62,218 bases of DNA from Mogibacterium sp. (GCA_017512145.1 JAFWHB010000024.1:1-62218); one strand, 5' to 3'; shown: positions 1-9,674, numbered from the stretch's first letter. Notes: generated from the letters alone by a model not told the origin. Numbers and translations: made by a program.

Positions 1-3000
1 AACGGAACACTTACAGCAACAGCAAGCTCAACAACAGAAGCACCGCTGACATTCACCAACACATACAGTGTTGAGCCTGCAACAACAAGCTTCCCTGTTA
101 CAAAGGAACTGGTAGTACCAGAAGGTCTTACTGGACCTGCAGAGTGGAGCTACACGATTGACGTTGAAGCCGAGGGCAGAGCACCTGAGGCGGAGACAAT
201 GACCGGCACAGTCACAAAGGCAGCGCCTACTGTAACATTCGGAGACTTCACATACACAGCACCAGGAACATATACCTACACAGTATCTGAGACAGGCACA
301 GTTGCTGGTGTAACCAACGATGCAGATGCAGCAGGCAAGACTGTAACAGTAACCGTAGTCGATAACGGCAACGGAACACTTACAGCAACAGCAAGCTCAA
401 CAACAGAAGCACCGCTGACATTCACCAACACATACAGTGTTAAGCCAACAACGGCAAGCTTCCCTGTAGAGAAGATCCTGACAGTTCCGGAAGGACAGGA
501 CGGACCAGCAGACTGGACATACACAATCAATGTAGCAGCTAATGGTGGAGCACCTGAGGCTGAGACAATGACAGGCACAGTCACAAAGGCAGAGCCGAAA
601 GTCACATTCGGCAACTTCACTTACACAGCACCTGGAACTTACACTTACAAGGTAACAGAGACAGGAACAGTTGCAGGTGTAACAAACGATTCAGCTGCAG
701 AAAGCGGTAAGACTGTAACAGTAACCGTAGTCGATAACGGCAACGGAACACTTACAGCTACACCAAGCTCAACTGCAGAGAATACTCTGAAATTCACCAA
801 CGCATACAATGTGGAAGGAACTTCGGTCACATTCCCTGTCAAGAAGATCATGAGTGTACCTGAAGGACTCGAAGGACCGGCAGAGTGGAGCTACACGATC
901 GACGTTGAAGCCGAGGGCAGAGCACCTGAGGCGGACACAATGACCGGCACAGTAACCAATACAAGTGATACTGTTGAATTCGGACCTTTCAATTTCACAG
1001 CACCTGGAACTTACACCTACAAGGTAACAGAATCAGGAACAGTCGCTGGTGTAACCAACGATGAAGAAGCAACAACTGGCAAGACCGTAACGGTCACCGT
1101 AGTCGACAACAAGGACGGCACGATGACAGCAACAGCAAGTGCAACAACAGATGCGCCGCTGACATTCACCAACACATACAGTGTTGAGCCTGCAACAGCA
1201 GAATTCCCAGTGGAGAAGATCCTGACAGTTCCTGAAGGACTTGAAGGCCCGGCAAGATGGAGTTACACAATCAACGTAGCAGCCAATGGCGGAGCACCTG
1301 AGGCTGAGACAATGACCGGCACAGTTACCAATGCACAGCCATCAGTTACATTCGGAGACTTCACTTACAATGCACCTGGAACATATACCTACACAGTATC
1401 TGAGACAGGAACTATCGCAGGTGTAACCAACGATGCAGATGCAGCAGGCAAGACTGTAACAGTCACCGTAGTCGACAACAAGGACGGCACGATGACAGCA
1501 ACAGCAAGTGCAACAACAGATGCGCCGCTGACATTCACCAACACATACAGTGTTGAGCCAACAACAGCAAGCTTCCCTGTAGAGAAGGAAATGGTAGTAC
1601 CTGAAGGTGTTGACGGCCCAACAGACTGGAACTATGACATTAACGTAACAGCTGAGGACGGAGCACCAGTAGCTACAGCTATGAGCGGCACAGTCACAAA
1701 GGCTGAGCCTTCAGTAACATTCGGTGACTTCACTTACACAGTACCTGGAACATATACCTACACAGTATCTGAGACAGGAACTATCGCAGGTGTAACCAAC
1801 GATGCAGATGCAGCAGGCAAGACTGTAACAGTAGAAGTAGTCGACAACGGCGACGGTACACTTACAGCAACAGCAAGCTCAACAACAGATGCGCCGCTGA
1901 CATTCACCAACACATACAGTGCTCAGCCGACAACCATCAGCTTCCCTGTAGAGAAGGAAATGGTAATACCTGAAGGACTTGACGGCCCAGCAGACTGGAG
2001 CTATGCAATCAACGTAGCAGCTCAGGACGGAGCACCTGAAGCTGATACAATGAGGGGCACAGTTACAAAGGCAGCGCCAAGTGTAACATTCGGACCTTTC
2101 ACTTACACAGAAAAGGGCACATACACCTACACAGTATCTGAGACAGGCACAGTTGCTGGTGTAACCAACGATAAGGATGCGGCAGGCAAGACTGTAACAG
2201 TAACCGTAGTCGATAACGGCGACGGAACACTGACAGCAACAGCCAATGCAGATGCAACAAACCCTGTTAAGTTTGTCAACACATACAGCGCAGAACCTAC
2301 AACTGCAGAGTTCCCAGTCAAGAAGGAACTTGTAGTACCTGAAGAACTCGAAGGACCGGCAGAGTGGAGTTACACTATCGACGTTGAAGCACAGGATGAA
2401 GCACCTGAGGCTGAGACAATGACCGGCACAGTTGATCAGGACAATGACACTGTAACATTTGGCGATTTCACTTACACAACAAAGGGCACATACACCTACA
2501 AGGTAACAGAGACAGGAACCATCGCAGGTGTAACCAACGATGCAGCCGCAACAACCGGTAAGACTGTAACAGTAACCGTAGTCGATAATGGCAACGGAAC
2601 ACTTACAGCAACAGCAGACTCAACAACAGAAGAGCCGCTGACATTCACAAATACCTATGCTTCCACACCTGCAGAGGTAGAAGAATTCCTCTTCAAGAAA
2701 GTTGAGAGCATGCCGCCTGCAACTGAATCTGTAGTCTTCAACTTCGAACTTGAAGGACCTGATGAAACTACAGATACACGTACTGCAACAGTAACAGCAA
2801 CAGAAGCAGGCACATACACAATCGATTTCGGCGAAGGAGCATTCAGATTCACAGAACCTGGCGAGTACAGCTATACACTTACAGAGCTTACTACCGGCCT
2901 TGATGCAGGTTGGATCACAGAGGGCAGCCCTGCAGAATTCACAATCGTCGTAACAGATAACGGTGAAGGTGCACTCGTAGCTGAAGTTGCTGATCAGACG

Positions 3001-6000
3001 ATCACCAATAAGTACGAGACAGTAAGCCCAAGCGGTGAGAAGACATGGGATGACAGCGAGTATGTAGGACAGCCTGGTTATGAGAGACCAGAAAGCATCA
3101 ATGTCACACTGTATGCTGAGACAAAGAATGCTGACAACACCTACACAACAGTCAACACATACGAAAAGACTGTAACACCTGGAGCAGATGGCAAGTGGAC
3201 ATACAGCTGGACAGACCTGCCTAAGTACAATAACGGCAAGGAGATCAGATACACTGTCAAGGAAGAAGTACCTGCAGGCTACACAGCACAGGAAGAGGGT
3301 ATGGACATCGTCAACACACCAGTTGACAAGACAGATGTCATCGATCCTGTCAAGCTGAAGATCCAGAAGACCGACGCAGCATCCGGTGGAGCACTCCCAG
3401 GAGCAGCATTCGATGTCGTAGACTCAGAAGGAAATAAAGTTACAAGCGTAACAACAGACGCAAATGGTGAGGCAGTAATCACATTTACTTATGCTGACAC
3501 CTACAAAATGACTGAGACAGCTCCTACAGGATACACATCTGATCCTGGTGAATGGACGATCGTAGTTAAGCAGTCCGGAGTAGATAGCGTCAAGTACGAT
3601 GATCCTAACAAGGGCGTATGGAACTGGCTCTATCATCTGTTCTTCGGAGAAGGCACGACTTACGAGAAGGGAACTCTTAAGGTATCCAACCCACCTGATC
3701 TGACACAGGTAACACCTGTAAAGGTATGGAACGACAACGCAGATAAGGACGAAGTAAGACCTGATAGCGTAACATTCGGCCTCTACAAGACAGTAGGCGA
3801 GGCAGAAACCGCTGTAGCTGTAACAGATAAGGACGGCAAGAACGTAACAGTAACACTTAGCAAACCTTCTGGTGATACAGTCAGCAAATGGACCGGAGAG
3901 ACCATCGAGAAACTGCCGGCTTATGAGAACGGACAGCCTGTAACATACAGCTTCAAGGAGCTCGACGGAGAGACAGCACTCGAAGCCGGAGACAAGCTGC
4001 CTGGCAAGGTTGACGCAGAAGGCAAAGCAACAGATTACACAGTAAGCTACTCAGAGGACGGCCTTACAGTAACAAACAGCCACCAGTCCAAGCCAGACAA
4101 GGAAGCATACGAAGATCCTGAAATGACTATCAAGATCGACGGTGAAGTAGTACAGCCTGGACAGAAAATCACTTACAAGATCACATACACCAACACTTCA
4201 GGTGAGGATGTAATCGCAACTATCACAGATAACATTCCTAAGTACACCGAGTTCGTTTCGGCGACCGATGGTGGACAGGAAGCAGACGGAGTAGTTACGT
4301 GGGCAGACATTGCTGTAGAAGATGGCCAGACTGTAACAGTAACACTTACAGTCAAGGTATCTGATAATGTAACTGGCGAGACAATCTTCAATGAAGCAAC
4401 AGTCTATGATGGTGAAAACGAATACGATACCAACGAGGTAGGAAACCCAACACCTCCGAAGAAGGATGTATTCGAGAGCCTGACATCAACAACCTCAATA
4501 GACGGCGAAGTCGTACAGCCTGGACAGGAACTGGTTTACAAGATCACTTACAGCAACACCACAGGTGAAGATGTCAAGGTAACGATCACCGATAAGATCC
4601 CTAAGTACACTGCATTCGTTTCAGCAGAGAACGGTGGAGAGAACAAGGGCGGAACCGTTACATGGGAAGACGTCGAAGTCAAGAACAACGAGTCCGTAAC
4701 AGTAGCATTCACCGTCAAGGTAGATGAGAATGTAACAGGCGAGACTATCTTCAATGATGCTAAGGTAAGAGAGGGTGAGAACGAATACGATACTAACCCG
4801 GTAAGCAACCATACGCCTCCGAAGAAGGAAGCATTCGAAGATCCTGAAATGACAATCAAGATCGATGATGAAGTCGTAAAGCCTGGACAGGAACTTACAT
4901 ACAAGATCACTTACACCAACACTTCAGGTGCGGATGTAACGGCAACCATCACAGATAAGATTCCTGAGTACACTACATTCGTTTCTGCAGAAGATGGCGG
5001 ACAGGAATCTGGCGGAGTAGTTAGATGGGAAGACGTTGAAGTCAAGAACGGCGAAACAATCACAGTAAGCTTCACCGTCAAAGTAACCGAGGATGTAGCA
5101 GGCGAGACTGTCTTCAATGAAGCAACAGTCTATGATGGTGAAAACGAATACGATACCAACCCTGTAAGCAACCCAACACCGCCTAAGAAGGATGTATTCG
5201 AAACACCAGAGTCGACCACTTCAATCGATGGAGAGGCTGTAAAGGCTAAACAGGAGCTCGTCTATAAAATCACTTACAAGAACACAAGTGGTAAGAAGAT
5301 CGACACTCTGGAGATCACAGATGCATTCCCGGCAAATACAAGATACGTAGAAGATTCTGCAAGCTATGTTGTAACAGATGCTGAGGGAGCAGAAGTATCT
5401 ACAGGCACAGGATCCAAGAATGAGGCCGGAGACGGACTCATCTGGACAGTCGCAGATGTAGCGAACGGCCAGACAGTAGTCGCAACATTCATAGTAACAG
5501 TCAAAGAGAACAACGGAGTAGCAGTAGACAACACAGCTATAGCGAAGGTCGGAGAGAACAAATACGATACCAACACAACGCACAACCCTGTACCTGAGAC
5601 TCCTAAGAAGACAGTTACAACAGGAACAAGCACTGCAAACATCGATGGTAACCCTGTAAAGATCGGACAGGTACTGAACTACACGATCACATACAAGAAC
5701 ACTATCGACACCGCAGCTACACTGGAAGAAGGATCAAAGATCGCGGTAACAGATACATATCCGGCACTCACTGAGTACGTTGCAAATTCTGCAGTATACA
5801 CAGTAACAGATGCAGACGGTAAGGAAGTATCTACCGGAAACGGAAGCGAGAGCGGCGGAACAGTAACATGGAACCTGAACCTCAAGTATGGTGAGACAGT
5901 GACCGCGACCTTCAGCGTCAAGGTCAAGGATACAGTAAGCGGCGAGATCCTCGAGAACACAGGTAAGGTAACAGATGATACGAACAAGTTCGACATCGAT

Positions 6001-6507
6001 ACCAACACTACCGAGAACCCGACACCTCGTCAGCTCGTAATCACCAAGAATCTCGCTAACTTCGTCGATCACGGCAGAGATGTCACAGCAACCTTCGCAT
6101 TCAAGGTAGAAGGAACATCAGAATCCTATGGCGGCACATACTCAACAGTAGTAGCTATGGAATTCACAGGAGCAGAGACCAAGGAACTGACAGTCAAGGG
6201 AATCCCATATGACATCAAGGACCTGAAGGTTACTGAGATCGGAACCGGCAACTACACACCTACGGTCAAGGCAGATCTCGCAGTAGACGAGGCAGACGGC
6301 AAGTGGAAGATCAGCTTCGAGAATACTTACGATGACAGTGAGTACAAGACCGGAGTTATCAACAACTACAAGAGGACCGAAGGCGAAGACGGCAAGACAA
6401 CTTACGAAACAGGTGACAGAGGAGACAGCAAGTCTCAGACACCAACAAACAATGGAACCACTGACCCGGCGGAGGTAACTCCGCCAGGCGGTGAGGTCAA
6501 TAACTAG
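1..6507 (+). CDS. Giant FctA/Cna-B/DUF11-type repeat surface protein, 5' partial
   Basis: The frame is open from base 1, so the start lies upstream; the stop is at 6505-6507. Seven full FctA/Spy0128-like units of about 123 residues plus the tail of an eighth cover about 1-2660, each ending in a variant of FTNTYS. A diverged unit follows (2660-3024), then Cna-B-like (3025-3330), SpaA-like (3340-3700) and Cna-B-like (3700-4086) domains, five DUF11/fimbrial-D2-like units starting IDGEVVQPGQ or similar (4087-6030), and a final FctA-like domain. Such folds usually carry intramolecular isopeptide bonds and form stiff stalks outside the cell. The C-terminus (ends GGEVNN) has no LPXTG motif and no membrane segment, so anchoring is unexplained. 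It is followed after 17 bases by the first SipW-type gene, so it probably heads or belongs to that operon. Family assignment is firm; the role as fibre subunit or adhesin is inferred. Confidence 0.9.
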   Translation, partial: NGTLTATASSTTEAPLTFTNTYSVEPATTSFPVTKELVVPEGLTGPAEWSYTIDVEAEGRAPEAETMTGTVTKAAPTVTFGDFTYTAPGTYTYTVSETGTVAGVTNDADAAGKTVTVTVVDNGNGTLTATASSTTEAPLTFTNTYSVKPTTASFPVEKILTVPEGQDGPADWTYTINVAANGGAPEAETMTGTVTKAEPKVTFGNFTYTAPGTYTYKVTETGTVAGVTNDSAAESGKTVTVTVVDNGNGTLTATPSSTAENTLKFTNAYNVEGTSVTFPVKKIMSVPEGLEGPAEWSYTIDVEAEGRAPEADTMTGTVTNTSDTVEFGPFNFTAPGTYTYKVTESGTVAGVTNDEEATTGKTVTVTVVDNKDGTMTATASATTDAPLTFTNTYSVEPATAEFPVEKILTVPEGLEGPARWSYTINVAANGGAPEAETMTGTVTNAQPSVTFGDFTYNAPGTYTYTVSETGTIAGVTNDADAAGKTVTVTVVDNKDGTMTATASATTDAPLTFTNTYSVEPTTASFPVEKEMVVPEGVDGPTDWNYDINVTAEDGAPVATAMSGTVTKAEPSVTFGDFTYTVPGTYTYTVSETGTIAGVTNDADAAGKTVTVEVVDNGDGTLTATASSTTDAPLTFTNTYSAQPTTISFPVEKEMVIPEGLDGPADWSYAINVAAQDGAPEADTMRGTVTKAAPSVTFGPFTYTEKGTYTYTVSETGTVAGVTNDKDAAGKTVTVTVVDNGDGTLTATANADATNPVKFVNTYSAEPTTAEFPVKKELVVPEELEGPAEWSYTIDVEAQDEAPEAETMTGTVDQDNDTVTFGDFTYTTKGTYTYKVTETGTIAGVTNDAAATTGKTVTVTVVDNGNGTLTATADSTTEEPLTFTNTYASTPAEVEEFLFKKVESMPPATESVVFNFELEGPDETTDTRTATVTATEAGTYTIDFGEGAFRFTEPGEYSYTLTELTTGLDAGWITEGSPAEFTIVVTDNGEGALVAEVADQTITNKYETVSPSGEKTWDDSEYVGQPGYERPESINVTLYAETKNADNTYTTVNTYEKTVTPGADGKWTYSWTDLPKYNNGKEIRYTVKEEVPAGYTAQEEGMDIVNTPVDKTDVIDPVKLKIQKTDAASGGALPGAAFDVVDSEGNKVTSVTTDANGEAVITFTYADTYKMTETAPTGYTSDPGEWTIVVKQSGVDSVKYDDPNKGVWNWLYHLFFGEGTTYEKGTLKVSNPPDLTQVTPVKVWNDNADKDEVRPDSVTFGLYKTVGEAETAVAVTDKDGKNVTVTLSKPSGDTVSKWTGETIEKLPAYENGQPVTYSFKELDGETALEAGDKLPGKVDAEGKATDYTVSYSEDGLTVTNSHQSKPDKEAYEDPEMTIKIDGEVVQPGQKITYKITYTNTSGEDVIATITDNIPKYTEFVSATDGGQEADGVVTWADIAVEDGQTVTVTLTVKVSDNVTGETIFNEATVYDGENEYDTNEVGNPTPPKKDVFESLTSTTSIDGEVVQPGQELVYKITYSNTTGEDVKVTITDKIPKYTAFVSAENGGENKGGTVTWEDVEVKNNESVTVAFTVKVDENVTGETIFNDAKVREGENEYDTNPVSNHTPPKKEAFEDPEMTIKIDDEVVKPGQELTYKITYTNTSGADVTATITDKIPEYTTFVSAEDGGQESGGVVRWEDVEVKNGETITVSFTVKVTEDVAGETVFNEATVYDGENEYDTNPVSNPTPPKKDVFETPESTTSIDGEAVKAKQELVYKITYKNTSGKKIDTLEITDAFPANTRYVEDSASYVVTDAEGAEVSTGTGSKNEAGDGLIWTVADVANGQTVVATFIVTVKENNGVAVDNTAIAKVGENKYDTNTTHNPVPETPKKTVTTGTSTANIDGNPVKIGQVLNYTITYKNTIDTAATLEEGSKIAVTDTYPALTEYVANSAVYTVTDADGKEVSTGNGSESGGTVTWNLNLKYGETVTATFSVKVKDTVSGEILENTGKVTDDTNKFDIDTNTTENPTPRQLVITKNLANFVDHGRDVTATFAFKVEGTSESYGGTYSTVVAMEFTGAETKELTVKGIPYDIKDLKVTEIGTGNYTPTVKADLAVDEADGKWKISFENTYDDSEYKTGVINNYKRTEGEDGKTTYETGDRGDSKSQTPTNNGTTDPAEVTPPGGEVNN

Positions 6508-6524
6508 GAGAGGAGGTGGACAAA

Positions 6525-7025
6525 ATGAAAGCAATGAAGAACAGAAGTCTGTTAGTAGTAGCGCTCGTGCTTGTCCTCACCCTCTCGGTAGGACTCACAC
6601 TGGCATACTTCAGTGATCTGTCAGTTGCCAAGGGCGGCAAGACGATCGCACTCAAGGGCAGCACAGAGATCGAAGAAGAGCAGCCAAGCAATAACAAGAA
6701 GATCGTAAGGATCGTTAACACCGGCGACACACCGGTAATGGTAAGAGTAGCAGTATACGCACCAGGCGAAGGCGCAACAGGAAGCGGCAGCGACTGGGAG
6801 AAGAGCGGAGACTACTTCTACTACAAGAAAGTCATCCCTGCAAAGGCAGGCGATGCAAGCAAATCATCACCACTCGAAGTTACCTGGAAAGTACCTGCAG
6901 ACCTTGGCGATGACTACAGCGTAGTAGTCGCACAGGAATCCGAAATGGTCGTATATGACAAGGATGGCAACGTAGTCAAGCCTGAAACAGATCCGGCCTG
7001 GGCAGTACTTCCGGCAGCGCAGTAA
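6525..7025 (+). CDS. TasA/camelysin-like secreted protein with SipW-type signal peptide
   Basis: A 166-residue protein. ATG at 6525 is chosen over an in-frame GTG at 6516 because AGGAGG lies 8 bases before it and the GTG overlaps that site. The N-terminus is basic (MKAMKNRS), followed by a hydrophobic stretch and LTLAYFSD, the hallmark of SipW-processed signals of TasA and CalY. The rest (VRIVNTGDTPVMVRVAVYAPG) resembles the camelysin/TasA beta-sandwich. TasA-family proteins are secreted and polymerise into biofilm fibres in Bacillus. No SipW-type peptidase is in the window; it may lie upstream. The gene sits between the giant repeat protein and a second SipW-type protein with gaps of 17 and 18 bases. 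The signal class is clear; fibre formation is inferred. Confidence 0.8.
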   Translation: MKAMKNRSLLVVALVLVLTLSVGLTLAYFSDLSVAKGGKTIALKGSTEIEEEQPSNNKKIVRIVNTGDTPVMVRVAVYAPGEGATGSGSDWEKSGDYFYYKKVIPAKAGDASKSSPLEVTWKVPADLGDDYSVVVAQESEMVVYDKDGNVVKPETDPAWAVLPAAQ

Positions 7026-7043
7026 GAGAGGAGGGAAAGAGCT

Positions 7044-7838
7044 ATGAAATTTAGAGGAACTAAACTTTCGAAGCGCACTCTTGCTCTCCTTGCAGCAGCA
7101 GTCGTACTCCTCGGAGGAAGCGGCTTCACAGGAACAAGAGCGGCACTGAATGTCATAGGACCTAACTATGACGCAACAATCGCAACAAATGCCATCGATG
7201 TAGCGATCACAGAGCAGGTCGGCGGTAAAGGCGATGTAACAACAATCGATAAAACAACCAAGGACAAGCCTGGTGAACTGACACTGACAGCAGACACAGA
7301 TCTTGCAATAGGCAAGGTCTATGCAGACAATGTAGCAGTAAAGAACATGACAGGCACACCTGAGTTCGTAAGAGTCATCGTCAGAAAATACTGGACAAAG
7401 GATGGCGTTGAGAAGACAGAGCTGACACAGAAGCTCGCACCTGAATGGATCGAGCTCAATGTCAAGGATGCATCCAAGTGGATCGTCAAGGACAGCGCAA
7501 CAAAGAATAACGAGTACAGCGTTTACTATCTGAAGAACGCACTCGCAGCAAATGCATCCGAGGTACTCTTCAACGGATTCAGGATCAACGAGAAAGTAAA
7601 GACTGAAGGCAAGAAAATCATGATCAACGGCGAAGGCGACTATGCTACCGATGAGGCAGCAAAGGCAGCAGCTAAGCCTGGCGATGTGATCACATACTCC
7701 TACACATATGACGGATGCACCTTCAATGTAGAAGTAGAGGCACAGTCTGTACAGACTCACAACGCAGCAGATGCGATCAAGAGTGTCTGGGGCGTAACAG
7801 CAACCATGAGCGGCGATTCAATCACCGCGATCAACTAA
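7044..7838 (+). CDS. Second TasA/camelysin-like secreted protein
   Basis: A 264-residue protein behind a good ribosome site (GAGGAGGGAAAGAGCT then ATG). The signal region LSKRTLALLAAAVVLLGGSG followed by TGTRAAL is SipW-type. The body contains KNMTGTPEFVRVIVRKYW, which matches the NTGD..VRV core of its upstream neighbour, so the two are probably distant paralogues or partner subunits. No cysteine cluster, sorting motif or C-terminal membrane segment is visible. It is translated in tandem with the upstream gene (18-base gap) and the downstream anchored protein (14-base gap). The likely role is an extracellular fibre or matrix subunit. An alternative is an accessory or capping subunit, as TapA is for TasA. 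Confidence 0.75.
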   Translation: MKFRGTKLSKRTLALLAAAVVLLGGSGFTGTRAALNVIGPNYDATIATNAIDVAITEQVGGKGDVTTIDKTTKDKPGELTLTADTDLAIGKVYADNVAVKNMTGTPEFVRVIVRKYWTKDGVEKTELTQKLAPEWIELNVKDASKWIVKDSATKNNEYSVYYLKNALAANASEVLFNGFRINEKVKTEGKKIMINGEGDYATDEAAKAAAKPGDVITYSYTYDGCTFNVEVEAQSVQTHNAADAIKSVWGVTATMSGDSITAIN

Positions 7839-7852
7839 AGGGGGCGAGCGAA

Positions 7853-8581
7853 ATGAGAAGAATCAATAAGATCACAACACTTCTGCTGGCCCTCGTGATG
7901 GTACTCATGATGAGCCAGGCAGCCATGGCAGAGACCTATGACGGCGGCACATACAGCTTCAACGGAAGTGCCATCAACAACACCAAGGCAGCAGCAGCTA
8001 TCGACCAGGCTATCGCAGGACTGCAGCCTGGAGACAGCATGGACTTCACCTTTACCTACAAGAACGACAGCAAAGATTCTACAGAGTGGTATCTTGAGAA
8101 CATCGTAGTAAAGACTCTCGAAGAAGCGGACGCAAAGGGCGGCGGCTATACCTACGAGCTGGTCAACGACGGCCAGAAGGAAGGCCATGTAGTCATTTTC
8201 AGCAGTAAGGCTGTAGCTGGTTATGAGGCAGCAGACCCTGACAAGAGCCATACAGGTCTTACAAGTGCGACCAACGCAACGCAGGACTGGCTGTACATCG
8301 ATACACTGGCACCTGGACAGAGCGGCAAGACAACACTTAGAGTAGCACTTGACGGCGAGTCACAGGCCAATGCATACGAGAACAGATCAGGACAGCTGAG
8401 GATCGCATATGCTGTTGAGAAGACAGCAGTAGGCGAGACAGTCTACAAGACCAAGAACGTCAAGACAGGCGATGAGACAAACCTGATCATGCCGATCGTG
8501 ATGTTCATCGGAGCAGCACTTCTGCTGATCCTTGCTATCCTGAGCTTCAGGAGAGACAGAAAGGACGGTGAAGAGGCATGA
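7853..8581 (+). CDS. Small surface protein with signal peptide and KTGD-type C-terminal anchor
   Basis: A 242-residue protein. ATG 7853 follows GGGGGCGAGCGAA and gives a classical signal peptide (MRRINKITTLLLALVM..., ending SQAAMAE). The C-terminus has VKTGDETN, a hydrophobic stretch (IMPIVMFIGAALLLILAIL) and a basic tail (RRDRK). That tripartite layout resembles a sortase sorting signal with a non-canonical VKTGD pentapeptide, common in clostridial surface proteins; plain membrane anchoring is the alternative. The ectodomain is a predicted beta-rich domain of unknown function. Its stop codon overlaps the next start (ATGA), implying translational coupling. It may be the wall- or membrane-bound base for the two TasA-like proteins encoded just upstream. 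Confidence 0.75.
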   Translation: MRRINKITTLLLALVMVLMMSQAAMAETYDGGTYSFNGSAINNTKAAAAIDQAIAGLQPGDSMDFTFTYKNDSKDSTEWYLENIVVKTLEEADAKGGGYTYELVNDGQKEGHVVIFSSKAVAGYEAADPDKSHTGLTSATNATQDWLYIDTLAPGQSGKTTLRVALDGESQANAYENRSGQLRIAYAVEKTAVGETVYKTKNVKTGDETNLIMPIVMFIGAALLLILAILSFRRDRKDGEEA

Positions 8582-9552
8582 TGAAGAGAATGCACAAGAT
8601 AGCCGTTCTGGCACTTGCAGTAGTCATGGTGCTCGGAACCATGGTAGTCTTCGCAGACTATGACTACACAATGACAGTATCCGCAGGAAGAGGTTCGATC
8701 ACCCTGCCTGCAGACAAGATCACAAGCGCAGAGGCACTGACAACAGACCCTACCAAGAACATCGTAAAGATCAACGGTAAGGAAGTCACAGTCACACCAC
8801 CGGATGCAGACCACTTTGTAATAGGTCTGAAGGATGCCGGTCATGACAACGGAGCACTGCTCGCAGCAAACAAAGAGGTCAAGCTTGCAGACAGAAACGA
8901 GGACACTGAACTCGTAGTCGCATACGGACTGAAGTCCGACATGGTAGAGTACACCATCAACTATGTTGAGGCAGGAACAGGCAACGTCCTTCTCCCTGCA
9001 GAGACACACTACGGAGTAGACGGATCCAAGCCGGTAGTATCCTACAAGTACGTAGAGAACTATCTGCCTGATGCATACAACCGTACAGGCACCCTCGTAA
9101 GAGGCGGCGCAAACACCTTCACATTCTACTACTATGAAGTAGACGCAGAGGGCAATGTCATCACAGTAGTGAACAACGTTGCCGGAGGTGGAGCAGGAGC
9201 AGCCGGAGCTGGTGCAGCCGGAGCCGGTGGAGCCGGAGCAGCTGCAGCTGGCGGAGCAAACATTGCTGACGGAGCAGTACCTCTTGATGGAGGCCAGCCT
9301 AATGATGTAGTCGATATCGATGACGGTGGCACACCTACAACAGACAACCCTGACGGACAGGGCGGCGAAGGTGACGGCACAGACATCGACGATGGAACAA
9401 CACCTGGAGCAGGCGGCAACGGAATCAACTGGCCAGCAGTCGGAGGCGGCGTAGGAGCAGTAGCACTCATCGCAGCAATCGCAGCACTTCTTGCTAAGCG
9501 CAAGAAAGACGCTGAGGAAGATGATGATGACGACGAAGAAGACGCCGAATAA
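8578..9552 (+). CDS. Membrane-anchored surface protein with Gly/Ala linker and acidic tail
   Basis: A 324-residue protein, last gene of the operon, starting inside the stop of the previous gene (ATG at 8578 or 8581). It has a signal peptide (residues 1-27, ending VVFA), a beta-rich ectodomain, a MucBP-like segment (VEYTINYVEAGTGN...) around residues 120-185, and a very Gly/Ala-rich linker near residues 200-225. A Gly/Asp-rich stretch, one C-terminal membrane helix (VGAVALIAAIAALLA), KRKK and an extremely acidic cytoplasmic end (DDDDDEEDAE) follow. There is no TG-type sorting motif, so the protein is probably an integral membrane anchor. A rho-independent terminator follows 36 bases later. The function of the acidic tail is unknown. 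Confidence 0.75.
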   Translation: MMKRMHKIAVLALAVVMVLGTMVVFADYDYTMTVSAGRGSITLPADKITSAEALTTDPTKNIVKINGKEVTVTPPDADHFVIGLKDAGHDNGALLAANKEVKLADRNEDTELVVAYGLKSDMVEYTINYVEAGTGNVLLPAETHYGVDGSKPVVSYKYVENYLPDAYNRTGTLVRGGANTFTFYYYEVDAEGNVITVVNNVAGGGAGAAGAGAAGAGGAGAAAAGGANIADGAVPLDGGQPNDVVDIDDGGTPTTDNPDGQGGEGDGTDIDDGTTPGAGGNGINWPAVGGGVGAVALIAAIAALLAKRKKDAEEDDDDDEEDAE

Positions 9553-9587
9553 TTCAGAGCACTCTAGCTGAATAATAAGATCTAACA

Positions 9588-9619
9588 AAGAGGACATCGC
9601 AGACGCGATGTCCTCTTTT
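9588..9619 (+). terminator. Rho-independent terminator of the surface operon
   Basis: AAAGAGGACATCGC and GCGATGTCCTCTTTT form a near-perfect stem around the loop AGAC, ending in a T-run. It closes the 1-9552 operon and can also act for the convergent gene at 9675. Confidence 0.9.
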
Positions 9620-9627
9620 CCTATCAC

Positions 9628-9653
9628 GAGACAGGGGTCGGTTTTCTGTCTCC
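9628..9653. repeat. Dispersed hairpin repeat, copy 1
   Basis: GAGACAG...CTGTCTC is an inverted repeat around GGGTCGGTTTT. A similar sequence in the opposite orientation lies at 15990-16018, also next to an operon terminator, so this is likely a REP-like intergenic repeat. Confidence 0.5.
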
Positions 9654-9674
9654 TCCTCACTCACCTTAATTTGC

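Noticed and set aside
8520..8581. Canonical LPXTG sorting signal
   Set aside because: The motif is VKTGD without the proline, so I describe it only as sorting-signal-like.
8443..9660. 405-codon Cys-rich open frame on the minus strand
   Set aside because: It is the shadow of two well supported surface-protein genes and spans their terminator.
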